From assembly GCF_004104355.1 (NCBI RefSeq), contig NZ_RJLM01000001.1, positions 600,711-664,710 on the forward strand: a stretch of DNA of 64,000 bases, given 5' to 3'. Source of the DNA: Photobacterium chitinilyticum (GTDB lineage Bacteria; Pseudomonadota; Gammaproteobacteria; Enterobacterales; Vibrionaceae). The translations under genes and the position numbers were made by a program. This document shows, piece by piece, positions 8,520 through 16,258 of the stretch. Positions within the stretch are counted from its first letter, which is position 1; the number at the start of each line of letters is the position of its first letter. The notes under the pieces are model-generated. The model ran no database searches and was not told the origin of the DNA. It saw nothing but the letters and a program-made list of their open reading frames with translations.

Positions 8520-9122
8520 ATGGGCAATTATAAAGTAGCCATGAATACGGTGATTACATTTTTTGTAGCCATTTGTATTTTTGGTTTCTCAATGAATGTT
8601 GCCGCAGACTCAAAGGCGGAGGGAGCCACAACAGCGAACCCTTCGGTTATTAGCCAAGAGTCAGGTCAACATGTTGTCGAATTTATCCGGGATCGCGATT
8701 ACGCATGTACGCAATGCCATAAAGATGAAAAAGACACACTCAAAGGGGCGCATGGTGATGTTATCCATGCTCAGACTAATCGTGACTTAACATGTACTGA
8801 TTGTCACAGCAAAGTAGGCAAAGATCACCGTGATGGTGCGCCACAGGTAACTAAGTTTGCGGCAGCACAAACGGTTGCAGGAACAGAGAAGCCAGCGGCT
8901 GATCCAGTATGGATAGCGAAGCAGAATGAAACCTGTGTGAACTGCCACGAACCGAAAGATTTACGCGAAGTAAATTGGACACATGATGTTCATGCGCTTG
9001 ATCTTTCATGTGCGTCATGCCACACCATTCATCCGGAAAAGGATCCGATGAAGGGTATTGAAAGAAAGTCGAAGATCAAGATGTGCGTCGACTGTCACTC
9101 AGACCAGAAAAAAGAGAAGTAG
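8520..9122 (+). CDS. nrfB: Pentaheme c-type cytochrome, electron donor to NrfA
   Basis: A 200-residue periplasmic cytochrome with a signal peptide (cut near VAA-DS) and five CxxCH sites: CTQCH, CTDCH, CVNCH, CASCH and CVDCH. NrfB carries electrons from the membrane NrfCD quinol oxidase to NrfA. An AAGGTG ribosome site precedes the ATG. It heads the operon nrfBCD-(small ORF)-nrfE-dsbE-like-nrfF. Its presence, and the absence of an NrfH-type tetraheme gene, place this in the enterobacterial NrfABCD type. Confidence 0.95.
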   Translation: MGNYKVAMNTVITFFVAICIFGFSMNVAADSKAEGATTANPSVISQESGQHVVEFIRDRDYACTQCHKDEKDTLKGAHGDVIHAQTNRDLTCTDCHSKVGKDHRDGAPQVTKFAAAQTVAGTEKPAADPVWIAKQNETCVNCHEPKDLREVNWTHDVHALDLSCASCHTIHPEKDPMKGIERKSKIKMCVDCHSDQKKEK

Positions 9123-9133
9123 GAGATGATGGT

Positions 9134-9823
9134 ATGACGTGTTCAAGACGAAATTTTTTAGCCGGTGCCGGTGCGGTTATCTTTACTACAGGTGTCAGTG
9201 GCAGCAACTTGCTAGGTCGCCAGACGCTTGCTGCGACAATGGAAGACGGGCCAAAGCGCTACGGCATGGTACATGACGAAACATTGTGTATCGGTTGTAC
9301 GGCTTGTACCGAAGCTTGTCGTGAAGTGAATAAGGTGCCTGAAGGCGTTTCTCGACTACAGATTGTTAGAAGCGAACCGCAGGGTGAATATCCGAATGTT
9401 GACTATCAGTTTACTCGTATCTCTTGTCAGCACTGTGATAATGCACCTTGTACACATGTGTGCCCAACTGGGGCGGCATATAAAGACCCTGAAACTGGTA
9501 TCGTCGATGTCGATGCCTTCAAGTGCGTAGGTTGTGGTTACTGTTTGGCGGCTTGTCCTTACCAGGTTCGCTTCTTTAACCCGGAAACCAAGGCGGCGGA
9601 CAAGTGTGATTTTTGTCGTAAGACAAACTTGAAAGAAGGCAAAGAGCCAGCTTGTGTGGAGTCATGTCCAACTAAGGCACTGACATTTGGTGACTTGAAT
9701 GATCCAAATAGCAAGGTGTCTCAGTTAATTAAGCAAAAGCCAGTGTATCGCGAGAAGGTGGGGCTGGGAACGCAGCCGAAACTGTATAAAGTGCCACATG
9801 GGAAAGGGGAGATAAAAGGATGA
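9134..9823 (+). CDS. nrfC: NrfC, periplasmic 4Fe-4S ferredoxin subunit
   Basis: A 229-residue protein with a twin-arginine signal (SRRNFLAGAGA) followed by ferredoxin-type Cys clusters able to hold four [4Fe-4S] centres. These are CIGCTACTEAC, CQHCDNAPC..C, CVGCGYCLAAC and CDFC..C..C. It passes electrons from NrfD to NrfB on the periplasmic face. An upstream in-frame ATG at 9083 overlaps nrfB and would bury the Tat signal. AGGAGA at 9121-9126 points to the ATG at 9134. It overlaps nrfD by 4 bp. Confidence 0.95.
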   Translation: MTCSRRNFLAGAGAVIFTTGVSGSNLLGRQTLAATMEDGPKRYGMVHDETLCIGCTACTEACREVNKVPEGVSRLQIVRSEPQGEYPNVDYQFTRISCQHCDNAPCTHVCPTGAAYKDPETGIVDVDAFKCVGCGYCLAACPYQVRFFNPETKAADKCDFCRKTNLKEGKEPACVESCPTKALTFGDLNDPNSKVSQLIKQKPVYREKVGLGTQPKLYKVPHGKGEIKG

Positions 9824-10779
9824 GTACTACATTTGCCGATGCCTTTTATTTTGATTCACTAGTTTGGGATTGGATTATTGCAGTTTACCTGTTCTTGGCG
9901 GGAATGTCTGCCGGTGCGGTGATGATTGCTATCTATCTGAAACGTAAAGTGATCCAAGGCCATCCAAGTACCAACGGAATCATTAAGGCCACGGCAATCC
10001 TGGCTCCGTTCGGGATTATTGCTGGCTTAACAATTCTAATATTCCACCTGACCAAACCGTTGTCGTTCTGGAAGATCATGATTTTCTATAATACGTCTTC
10101 GGTGATGTCGATGGGGGTCCTGCTATTCCAGATCTATATGGTTGTGTTGTTTGCCTGGATTGCAGTGATTTTCAAATATGATCTTATGAAGTTGCTAGAC
10201 GGTCGTCTCCCGATTGTCGGCAAGGTCATTGGTCTGATTGAGCGTTTTGAAAATAGCTTGGAGCTGTTCCTTGGCTTCCTGGCGTTGCTGCTTGCGGCCT
10301 ATACCGGTTTCTTGTTATCGGCGCTTCAGACGTTCCCATTGTTGAACAACCCAATTCTACCTATATTGTTCCTGTTCTCCAGCTTGTCTTCCGGTGCGGC
10401 AGCTTGTCTGCTATTTGGTGTTCTGGTTTTCAAAGAGTCAGTGCACAGTGCCTGCGTAGGCTGGATCCATAAGTTTGAGCGTCCGGTAGTGATGTTTGAG
10501 TTGTTCGTGTTGTTTGCTTTCTTCACCGGCCTTTACTTCGGCGGTGGGCAGAGTCAGGCGGCAGCAGCGGCAGCGATTGGCGGCGGATTCTGGGCGACAT
10601 GGTTCTGGTACGGGGTGATTGGAGCGGGAATGCTTGTTCCACTTGGCCTCAATGCAGTGAGCCCAGCAGGAGTCAGACATAACAAGGCCTTCATAATGCT
10701 TGTTACCACGCTGAGCCTGGTCGGTGTATTGATGCTGCGTACGTTCATTTTGTATGCGGGACAAATGACCACACTGTAA
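9820..10779 (+). CDS. nrfD: NrfD, membrane quinol-oxidising subunit
   Basis: A 319-residue integral membrane protein of the NrfD/PsrC family with about eight hydrophobic helices. It oxidises menaquinol and delivers electrons to NrfC. The start codon overlaps the nrfC stop (ATGA), so translation is coupled. A 14-bp inverted repeat follows 22 bp after the stop, before the small ORF and nrfE. Length matches E. coli NrfD (318). Confidence 0.95.
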   Translation: MSTTFADAFYFDSLVWDWIIAVYLFLAGMSAGAVMIAIYLKRKVIQGHPSTNGIIKATAILAPFGIIAGLTILIFHLTKPLSFWKIMIFYNTSSVMSMGVLLFQIYMVVLFAWIAVIFKYDLMKLLDGRLPIVGKVIGLIERFENSLELFLGFLALLLAAYTGFLLSALQTFPLLNNPILPILFLFSSLSSGAAACLLFGVLVFKESVHSACVGWIHKFERPVVMFELFVLFAFFTGLYFGGGQSQAAAAAAIGGGFWATWFWYGVIGAGMLVPLGLNAVSPAGVRHNKAFIMLVTTLSLVGVLMLRTFILYAGQMTTL

Positions 10780-10801
10780 TAACCGTGAGTTAATTTGATC
10801 T

Positions 10802-10831
10802 AAATCGTCACAGCATTTGCTGTGACGATTT
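10802..10831 (+). terminator. Strong hairpin between nrfD and nrfE segments
   Basis: Perfect 14-bp inverted repeat AAATCGTCACAGCA / TGCTGTGACGATTT with only TT between the arms, then GTTTT. The T-run is short, so it could be a partial terminator, an mRNA 3'-end stabiliser for nrfBCD, or both. It would allow lower expression of the assembly genes than of nrfBCD. Confidence 0.65.
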
Positions 10832-10857
10832 GTTTTAAGCTGTTGTATAAGTTTTAT

Positions 10858-11022
10858 ATGTTTATTCCACTGACTGAATATGAAGTGATTGTTAACTATC
10901 TGATGGGTTCTCGTAGCATAAAAGATATGATAAATAGTTATGCTTCATTGATCGAGGGCAAAGCTGTAATTCTCGGGTTACAGGAAGATGGTGGCAGGAC
11001 AAAGTTTAAGGAAATTCAATGA
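10858..11022 (+). CDS. Possible small protein upstream of nrfE
   Basis: An open frame of 54 codons from the ATG at 10858; another ATG at 10822 lies inside the hairpin and is unlikely. Its stop overlaps the nrfE start as ATGA, the usual sign of translational coupling. The peptide is soluble-looking, with mixed charge and no signal or membrane helix, and I do not recognise it. No good ribosome site precedes any of its possible starts, and that is the main argument against it. It may instead be a leader region. Confidence 0.35.
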   Translation: MFIPLTEYEVIVNYLMGSRSIKDMINSYASLIEGKAVILGLQEDGGRTKFKEIQ

Positions 11023-12995
11023 TCCCTGAAGTTGGACATTATGCATTAATCTTGGGATTCGCATTTGCATTGCTGGGAGGAATCGTTCCAGTTGTTGGTT
11101 TGATCAAAAAGGATTCATACCTTACCCGCTATGCATGGCCGTTAAGTTATGGCGCCTTTCTTTTTATCGCAATAGCTATCGCGTTACTGGCCTACAGCTT
11201 TGCCACTGATGATTTCTCGGTGGCTTATATTGCTCATCACTCTAATACCCAGTTGCCGTTGTTCTTTAAAATTGCCGCTGTTTGGGGAGGACATGAAGGT
11301 TCATTTTTATTCTGGTTGTTTTCTCTCTCTGGGTGGGCTGCTGCCGTGGCCTACTGTTATCGGAAGCGAGATGAACAGTTTATTGCCAGGGTATTGGTGA
11401 CACTGGCAATTTTGACAGCTGTGTTCAGTTTGTTTTTGCTTATGGTCTCAAATCCGTTTTTGCGTATGCTGCCAGCTCCCTTGGAAGGGCGAGACTTGAA
11501 TCCAATGCTGCAGGATGTTGGCTTAATATTTCATCCTCCTATGTTATATCTTGGGTATGTCGGCTTTGCCGTGAGCTTTGCTTTCGCTATCGCAGCGTTA
11601 ACGACTAAGGATACAACGATTCTATGGGCACGGTGGAGCCGGCCATGGACAGGGGCTTCCTGGGTTTTACTGACGGGGGGGATCGCTTTGGGATCATGGT
11701 GGGCCTACTATGAACTTGGCTGGGGAGGCTGGTGGTTCTGGGATCCTGTCGAAAATGCATCCTTGATGCCTTGGCTGACGGGAACGGCTTTGATGCACTC
11801 GTTAATTATCACAGAGCACCGTAAAGCGCTGACAAGCTGGACGCTGTTACTGGCTATTTTTACTTTTTCGCTAAGCCTGCTCGGCACCTTTATCGTTCGC
11901 TCCGGGGTGCTGACGTCGGTTCATGCCTTTGCCGTTGATCCGACTCGTGGCGTAAGTCTCCTAGCCATACTCGGCGTGTTGCTTATTGTTTCGTTAGTAC
12001 TGTTTGCGTTGAATGCAGACCGATTCACCCGTCCGGTCAAATTTGGTTTTTTGTCAAAAGAAGCTACTTTTTTAGCTGGCAACAGCTTGCTTGCCGTCGC
12101 TACGCTCACGATTTTGCTCGGGACATTTTATCCAATGGTTTTCCAGGCGCTGGACTTGGGCAATATTTCTGTCGGTGCGCCATATTTTAATACGCTGTTT
12201 GTGCCTCTTAGCTTCTTGTTCTTTATCTTTATGGGCTTTGGTGTATTGATCCGTTGGCACCGTGTTTCTACGGACGACCTGATCACTCGGGCTCTGGCTC
12301 CGATGTCGGTCTCTATTGTGTTGGGGGTGGCATTTTCTGTTTGGTTCGAACGTGGTATTAATTTAATTGTTTGCTTGTCTTTTATTACAGCGATCTGGAT
12401 ATCGCTAACGGCAATACAGGCATTTTATTTTAGGCGAACAGCCTCACGAGATCGGAAATTAGGGCTAGCTTCACTGAGATCATTAGCAATGGTGATTGCT
12501 CACTGCGGGGTAGCGGTAACGATTATCGGAGCTGCCTTGGTAAGCCATTATTCGGTTGAAACGAGTAACAAGATGGGACCGGGCGACGCACTTAACCTGA
12601 GCGGTTATCAGTTTTCCTACCGTGAAACCGAATTGATTATTGGCCCTAACTATACGGCCGAACAGGCGAATATCGAAGTCAGCAAAGATGGAAAGTTTGA
12701 AGCAATGATTCTGCCGCAGCGGCGCCATTATACCGTTCGTACCATGAACATGAGCGAGCCGGGGATCAAATGGTATTGGAAAGGTGATATTTACATTACC
12801 TTGGCGGAGAAGCTGAATCGAACTGATTATGCAGTTAGGATCCAGTACAAGCCCTATGTCCGTTGGCTATGGATCGGTAGCATAATGATGATGTTGGGTG
12901 GTGCACTCGCGGTTTTTGCAAGATTCAAGCTAAAAGCGACGCAATTGAGCGAGAAAGAGGCATTAGTGCCAGCCACTATTGTGATGTGGAAATAA
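11019..12995 (+). CDS. nrfE: NrfE, CcmF-family heme lyase
   Basis: A 658-residue polytopic membrane protein of the CcmF/NrfE family. The heme-handling tryptophan-rich (WWD) segment is intact: GWGGWWFWDPVENASLMPW at about residues 238-256. NrfE, with NrfF and NrfG, attaches heme to the CxxCK site of NrfA. It is about 100 residues longer than E. coli NrfE (552) and close to full CcmF length, with the extra part forming a periplasmic C-terminal domain and last helix. AAGGAA at 11008-11013 is the ribosome site. The dsbE-like gene follows after 14 bp. Confidence 0.93.
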   Translation: MIPEVGHYALILGFAFALLGGIVPVVGLIKKDSYLTRYAWPLSYGAFLFIAIAIALLAYSFATDDFSVAYIAHHSNTQLPLFFKIAAVWGGHEGSFLFWLFSLSGWAAAVAYCYRKRDEQFIARVLVTLAILTAVFSLFLLMVSNPFLRMLPAPLEGRDLNPMLQDVGLIFHPPMLYLGYVGFAVSFAFAIAALTTKDTTILWARWSRPWTGASWVLLTGGIALGSWWAYYELGWGGWWFWDPVENASLMPWLTGTALMHSLIITEHRKALTSWTLLLAIFTFSLSLLGTFIVRSGVLTSVHAFAVDPTRGVSLLAILGVLLIVSLVLFALNADRFTRPVKFGFLSKEATFLAGNSLLAVATLTILLGTFYPMVFQALDLGNISVGAPYFNTLFVPLSFLFFIFMGFGVLIRWHRVSTDDLITRALAPMSVSIVLGVAFSVWFERGINLIVCLSFITAIWISLTAIQAFYFRRTASRDRKLGLASLRSLAMVIAHCGVAVTIIGAALVSHYSVETSNKMGPGDALNLSGYQFSYRETELIIGPNYTAEQANIEVSKDGKFEAMILPQRRHYTVRTMNMSEPGIKWYWKGDIYITLAEKLNRTDYAVRIQYKPYVRWLWIGSIMMMLGGALAVFARFKLKATQLSEKEALVPATIVMWK

Positions 12996-13009
12996 CGACT
13001 GAGATAATA

Positions 13010-13567
13010 ATGAAAATAACCCGTTTTCTTCCTTTAGTTTTTGTTTTGCTCGCCGGAAGTATCATTGTTTTGGCAATGCGAGCTGAAAGTACAGCGGTAA
13101 TATCACCGCTGCAGGGACAGTCTATACCTGAATTTAGTCTTGCATCGCTCGAAAATGAACAGCTTACAATGACAGAGACCTCGTTAACCGGCGAAATTCA
13201 GTTACTGAATGTTTGGGCTTCCTGGTGTGGTGTTTGTAAGTCTGAACATCCGCTTTTGATGGATTTGGCGCAGCAGGATAAAGTAAGAGTTATCGGTCTT
13301 AACTATAGAGATGATCGCCTGGCTGCACTGAAAGAACTGCAACAGTCGGGCAATCCGTACCAAGCGGTGATATTTGATCCGAAAGGAAGCCTGGCGATTG
13401 ATTTAGGGGTATATGGTACACCAGAAAGCTACCTGATCGATCAGCACGGCGTGATCCGCCATCGCTATGTCGGGGCGCTGACTCGCCAAATTTGGGAGCG
13501 GGAGTTCGCTCCTATTCTCAAGCAGCTTTCAGTTTCTGGTAGCTTACGGGAGAGCAGTGATGGTTAA
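13010..13567 (+). CDS. DsbE/CcmG-like membrane-anchored thioredoxin
   Basis: A 185-residue thiol-disulfide protein with an N-terminal membrane anchor and a periplasmic thioredoxin fold. The active site is WCGVC with C73 and C76. The cis-Pro region is in YGTPESYLID, as in CcmG/DsbE. It should keep apocytochrome Cys residues reduced for heme attachment. An in-frame ATG at 12986 overlaps nrfE and adds eight residues; the ATG at 13010 places the membrane anchor correctly. E. coli nrf lacks this gene, while some other gammaproteobacterial nrf clusters carry one between nrfE and nrfF. It overlaps nrfF by 8 bp. Confidence 0.9.
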   Translation: MKITRFLPLVFVLLAGSIIVLAMRAESTAVISPLQGQSIPEFSLASLENEQLTMTETSLTGEIQLLNVWASWCGVCKSEHPLLMDLAQQDKVRVIGLNYRDDRLAALKELQQSGNPYQAVIFDPKGSLAIDLGVYGTPESYLIDQHGVIRHRYVGALTRQIWEREFAPILKQLSVSGSLRESSDG

Positions 13568-14024
13568 CTCTATTGTGGCTCGAAACTGGAGGTTATTGGT
13601 TTTAGCCCTTTTCATCTCTTGGTGGGGAGGTATTGTACCCGTCCATGCTCAGAATACTCAGGTATTTGTTGCTGCTGATACTGATCTTATAGAGTCGGTC
13701 GAGACATTTCAGTTTCGTTTTGCTGCCGATCAGAAGAGGGCAATTGCGCTTTCGAAGAGCTTGCGATGTCCGCAATGCCAGAATCAAAATCTTATTGAGT
13801 CTAATTCACCAGTTGCCAAGGATCTCCGGCTTAAAGTTTACCAGATGGTCAATGAGGGGAAATCAGATCAAGAAATTGTTGAGTATATGACAAGTCGCTT
13901 TGGTGATTTTGTTTTGTATAAGCCCAAACTAGAACCAAGTACTTATTTACTCTGGTGGGGTCCGATACTGCTGTTTATATTATTTGGTTTTATAGCTTAC
14001 TTTTCTATCCGTAAGCAGATATAG
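13560..14024 (+). CDS. nrfF: NrfF, CcmH-family heme lyase subunit
   Basis: A 154-residue CcmH/NrfF protein. A signal peptide or membrane anchor ends near VHA (residue 30). The redox motif LRCPQC has C70 and C73, and a C-terminal membrane helix lies at about residues 128-150. It presents reduced apo-NrfA to NrfE. The ATG at 13560 follows an in-frame GTG at 13557, and GGGAGAG upstream serves either. It ends the nrf operon and is followed by a terminator. Confidence 0.92.
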   Translation: MVNSIVARNWRLLVLALFISWWGGIVPVHAQNTQVFVAADTDLIESVETFQFRFAADQKRAIALSKSLRCPQCQNQNLIESNSPVAKDLRLKVYQMVNEGKSDQEIVEYMTSRFGDFVLYKPKLEPSTYLLWWGPILLFILFGFIAYFSIRKQI

Positions 14025-14397
14025 CTATTAATTATATTTATAAAGTTGTGATCCAAGTTTAGATTGGTTTAATAAAAGGTGAGCGAACGCTCATCTTTTT
14101 ATATCTGATGAGAGTTGGTCAGTTTGAGTTTGTGTGTTTTTTAAATGAATTAAATTGGAATATTAAATATCTTTTAAGAATATAGGCGTATTAAAGTATG
14201 CTATCTGTCTTGCTTATTACGTTAAGTCTATTCTTTTTAAGAAAGTGTGTCTTTAATGACACATATGCAAGCCCTCAAAAGCAATTCAACAGTTTTCATA
14301 TCAGTAAGCCTTTACTATGATTGAGGTACAAGACTAAGAACCCCTATCGTTAAAGAGGCAGAATTACAGTTATTATTAGGCTATGGAGGGCTGTAAT
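14025..14397 (+). other. Intergenic region after nrfF
   Basis: A 373-bp AT-rich gap holding the nrf operon terminator near its start and, by position, the promoter of the receiver-TPR gene. No further gene or repeat was seen. Confidence 0.6.
14074..14100 (+). terminator. Rho-independent terminator of nrf operon
   Basis: Stem AAAGGTGAGCG / CGCTCATCTTT (one G-T pair) with a very short loop and a T5 tail, 50 bp after the nrfF stop. Confidence 0.75.
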
Positions 14398-16059
14398 GTG
14401 ATAACAGGTAAAAGATTTTTATTGATAGATGACTCTAGTACGGCAATATCATTGATAAGATCCATGCTAAACACCTGCGGCATTACCAATGATAATATTG
14501 ATAGTACGACTGACAGCATGAAGGCAATACGCTTATTGGCGAGTCATAACTATGATATTGTCATTTCCGATTATAATATGCGGCATCATATTGATGGTGG
14601 GCTTATTTTTGATGAAGTTAAACAACGAAAACTTTTACCTAGCGATGGCGTTTTTATTTGTGTGACGGGTGATAATTCTGAGCAAGTTGTTTCTCATTTT
14701 ATAGAATTAGAGCCTGATGATTATTTGATTAAACCATTTTGTGCGGCAGTTTTTGTTGAGCGAATTGAGAAGGTTCTTGAAAGAAAATCTGCATTATATC
14801 CCTTGTTATTAGCGATCGATAATAAAGAGTACCAGACAGCGATTGGTCTTTGTCAGCGATATAAAAAGAATTTCCCAATGTACTCAGGGTATATAGATAG
14901 AATTAACGGGGATTGTTTACTTCGTTCTGAGCGGCACTTGGAAGCTAAACACTTCTATGAGGAAGCCTGTAAGAATACGGATCACTTGTGGCCGAGAGTC
15001 GGTTTTGGCCAGGCACTCAAAGAGCTTGGTGAGCTAAAAGAAGCCCAAGCAGTTTTTCAGGAGATTTTGGATAAATATCCGAAACAGCCTTTGGCAAGAA
15101 AGCACTTGGCGGGTTGTTTAATGGCGTCGGATCGTGTGCCGGAAGCGTTGGAACAGTTTAACTTACTTCACAAGGTCAATTCGGCCAACCCATTACGAGA
15201 GCTTATCATCGCCAATTTATATGCTTCTTTGCAGCAGCATGAAAAGGCAGCAATTGGTTACCAACGCTATACCAGCAAGGTTATTGGAACGTGCAGGTAT
15301 AGTTATGGCATCAATTTGAATGTATCTGTTTCCCTCATGCTTGCCAGTATTTATACGGATGATAATACCGAGAGTATTGAGCTGGTCAAAGAGGCAAGAC
15401 ATAGTATCTATGAGCACAAGGTTAGCGGTGAAACAGACAAAGAGCGCTATGAAAGTGAAATGGGCGCCTTGGTGGGAGTGGCTATATTAGCTTGTCTGCA
15501 TGGTGAAATTGAAGATTGTTTCACTATTGTCAGCAAGATCAATATTCAGGAAAAGCCGATCGATGATTATTACACAGTATTGAATATTGCCCGTTTATAT
15601 GGTTTCTGCGGGATGCCCGATAAGTATGAGCAGTCGATGCAGGTTGCAAGGCAATTATGTGGTAAAGCCGATGACGCTGTTCTGATCCAGAGTCAGATAA
15701 AATTACTCGAAGCCTGCCACTCTGAAATTAACCTCCGCTTGACTGAGGGGGGTAAGCTAGTCGAGCAAGCCTTTGAAAAGCGTAATAACAACCAGGCAAC
15801 CAGTGCGATTGAAGATGCCTATAGGGCTTTCCAGATGGTACCGTTTCATTACAAGTTATGTTATTTAATTCTCGAACTGACCGCTTTATCGACTCCTTCA
15901 TTTATGAACATGAAAGAGGTAAGAGGTGTAATTTCATCGTGTAACTGGGTATATCAGAATGATACTCGGCCAAGCGAAAGTGAGGCAAAGAAAGCCTGTG
16001 AACTTTACAAACTTGCCTTACAACGGATTGGAAATTTAACCAGGCAGCCAGCAGCCTGA
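14398..16059 (+). CDS. Response regulator: receiver domain plus TPR array
   Basis: A 553-residue protein. The N-terminal 130 residues are a CheY-like receiver with acidic pair D11-D12, phosphoacceptor D58 (SDYN), a Thr in CVTGD and Lys in LIKPF, so it should be phosphorylatable. The remainder is a helical TPR-type array (about residues 145-330 clearest) with no DNA-binding or enzymatic output. Vibrio VieB has this architecture and acts by protein contact, so a VieB-like role is possible. No kinase is adjacent. GGAGGG at 14385-14390 sits eight nt before GTG 14398, which I take over the ATG at 14383 that overlaps the ribosome site. Confidence 0.85.
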   Translation: MITGKRFLLIDDSSTAISLIRSMLNTCGITNDNIDSTTDSMKAIRLLASHNYDIVISDYNMRHHIDGGLIFDEVKQRKLLPSDGVFICVTGDNSEQVVSHFIELEPDDYLIKPFCAAVFVERIEKVLERKSALYPLLLAIDNKEYQTAIGLCQRYKKNFPMYSGYIDRINGDCLLRSERHLEAKHFYEEACKNTDHLWPRVGFGQALKELGELKEAQAVFQEILDKYPKQPLARKHLAGCLMASDRVPEALEQFNLLHKVNSANPLRELIIANLYASLQQHEKAAIGYQRYTSKVIGTCRYSYGINLNVSVSLMLASIYTDDNTESIELVKEARHSIYEHKVSGETDKERYESEMGALVGVAILACLHGEIEDCFTIVSKINIQEKPIDDYYTVLNIARLYGFCGMPDKYEQSMQVARQLCGKADDAVLIQSQIKLLEACHSEINLRLTEGGKLVEQAFEKRNNNQATSAIEDAYRAFQMVPFHYKLCYLILELTALSTPSFMNMKEVRGVISSCNWVYQNDTRPSESEAKKACELYKLALQRIGNLTRQPAA

Positions 16060-16072
16060 CAACATTTGCTAC

Positions 16073-16106
16073 AGGCACCTTGGCAAGGAATCTTGGTTAG
16101 GTGCCT
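16073..16106 (+). other. Hairpin after the receiver-TPR gene
   Basis: Inverted repeat AGGCACCT / AGGTGCCT enclosing a smaller CCTTGGCAAGG stem. There is no T-run, so it is not a classical terminator; it may be an mRNA 3' structure. Confidence 0.45.
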
Positions 16107-16258
16107 AAAAGCAGAAGCTATATCCGCCAACGACGTTTGAATTCAATTCTCTCAGATTTTGTCCTTTTACCTTTTTATTTTGAATCTACACTCTATGTGA
16201 ATTGCTTCTAACCATTAAGTAGCAATGAGTGCAGGCTTTGTACAATAAAGGTGAACTG

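Noticed and set aside
10438-10764. Reverse-strand open frames inside nrfD
   Set aside because: They lie wholly under the hydrophobic nrfD coding sequence and have no ribosome site.
10822-10857. Earlier start for the small ORF before nrfE
   Set aside because: It lies within the 14-bp hairpin and has no ribosome site; ATG 10858 is the more plausible start if the ORF is real.
16073-16106. Hairpin as a Rho-independent terminator
   Set aside because: The stem is good but no T-run follows, so I list it only as a hairpin.
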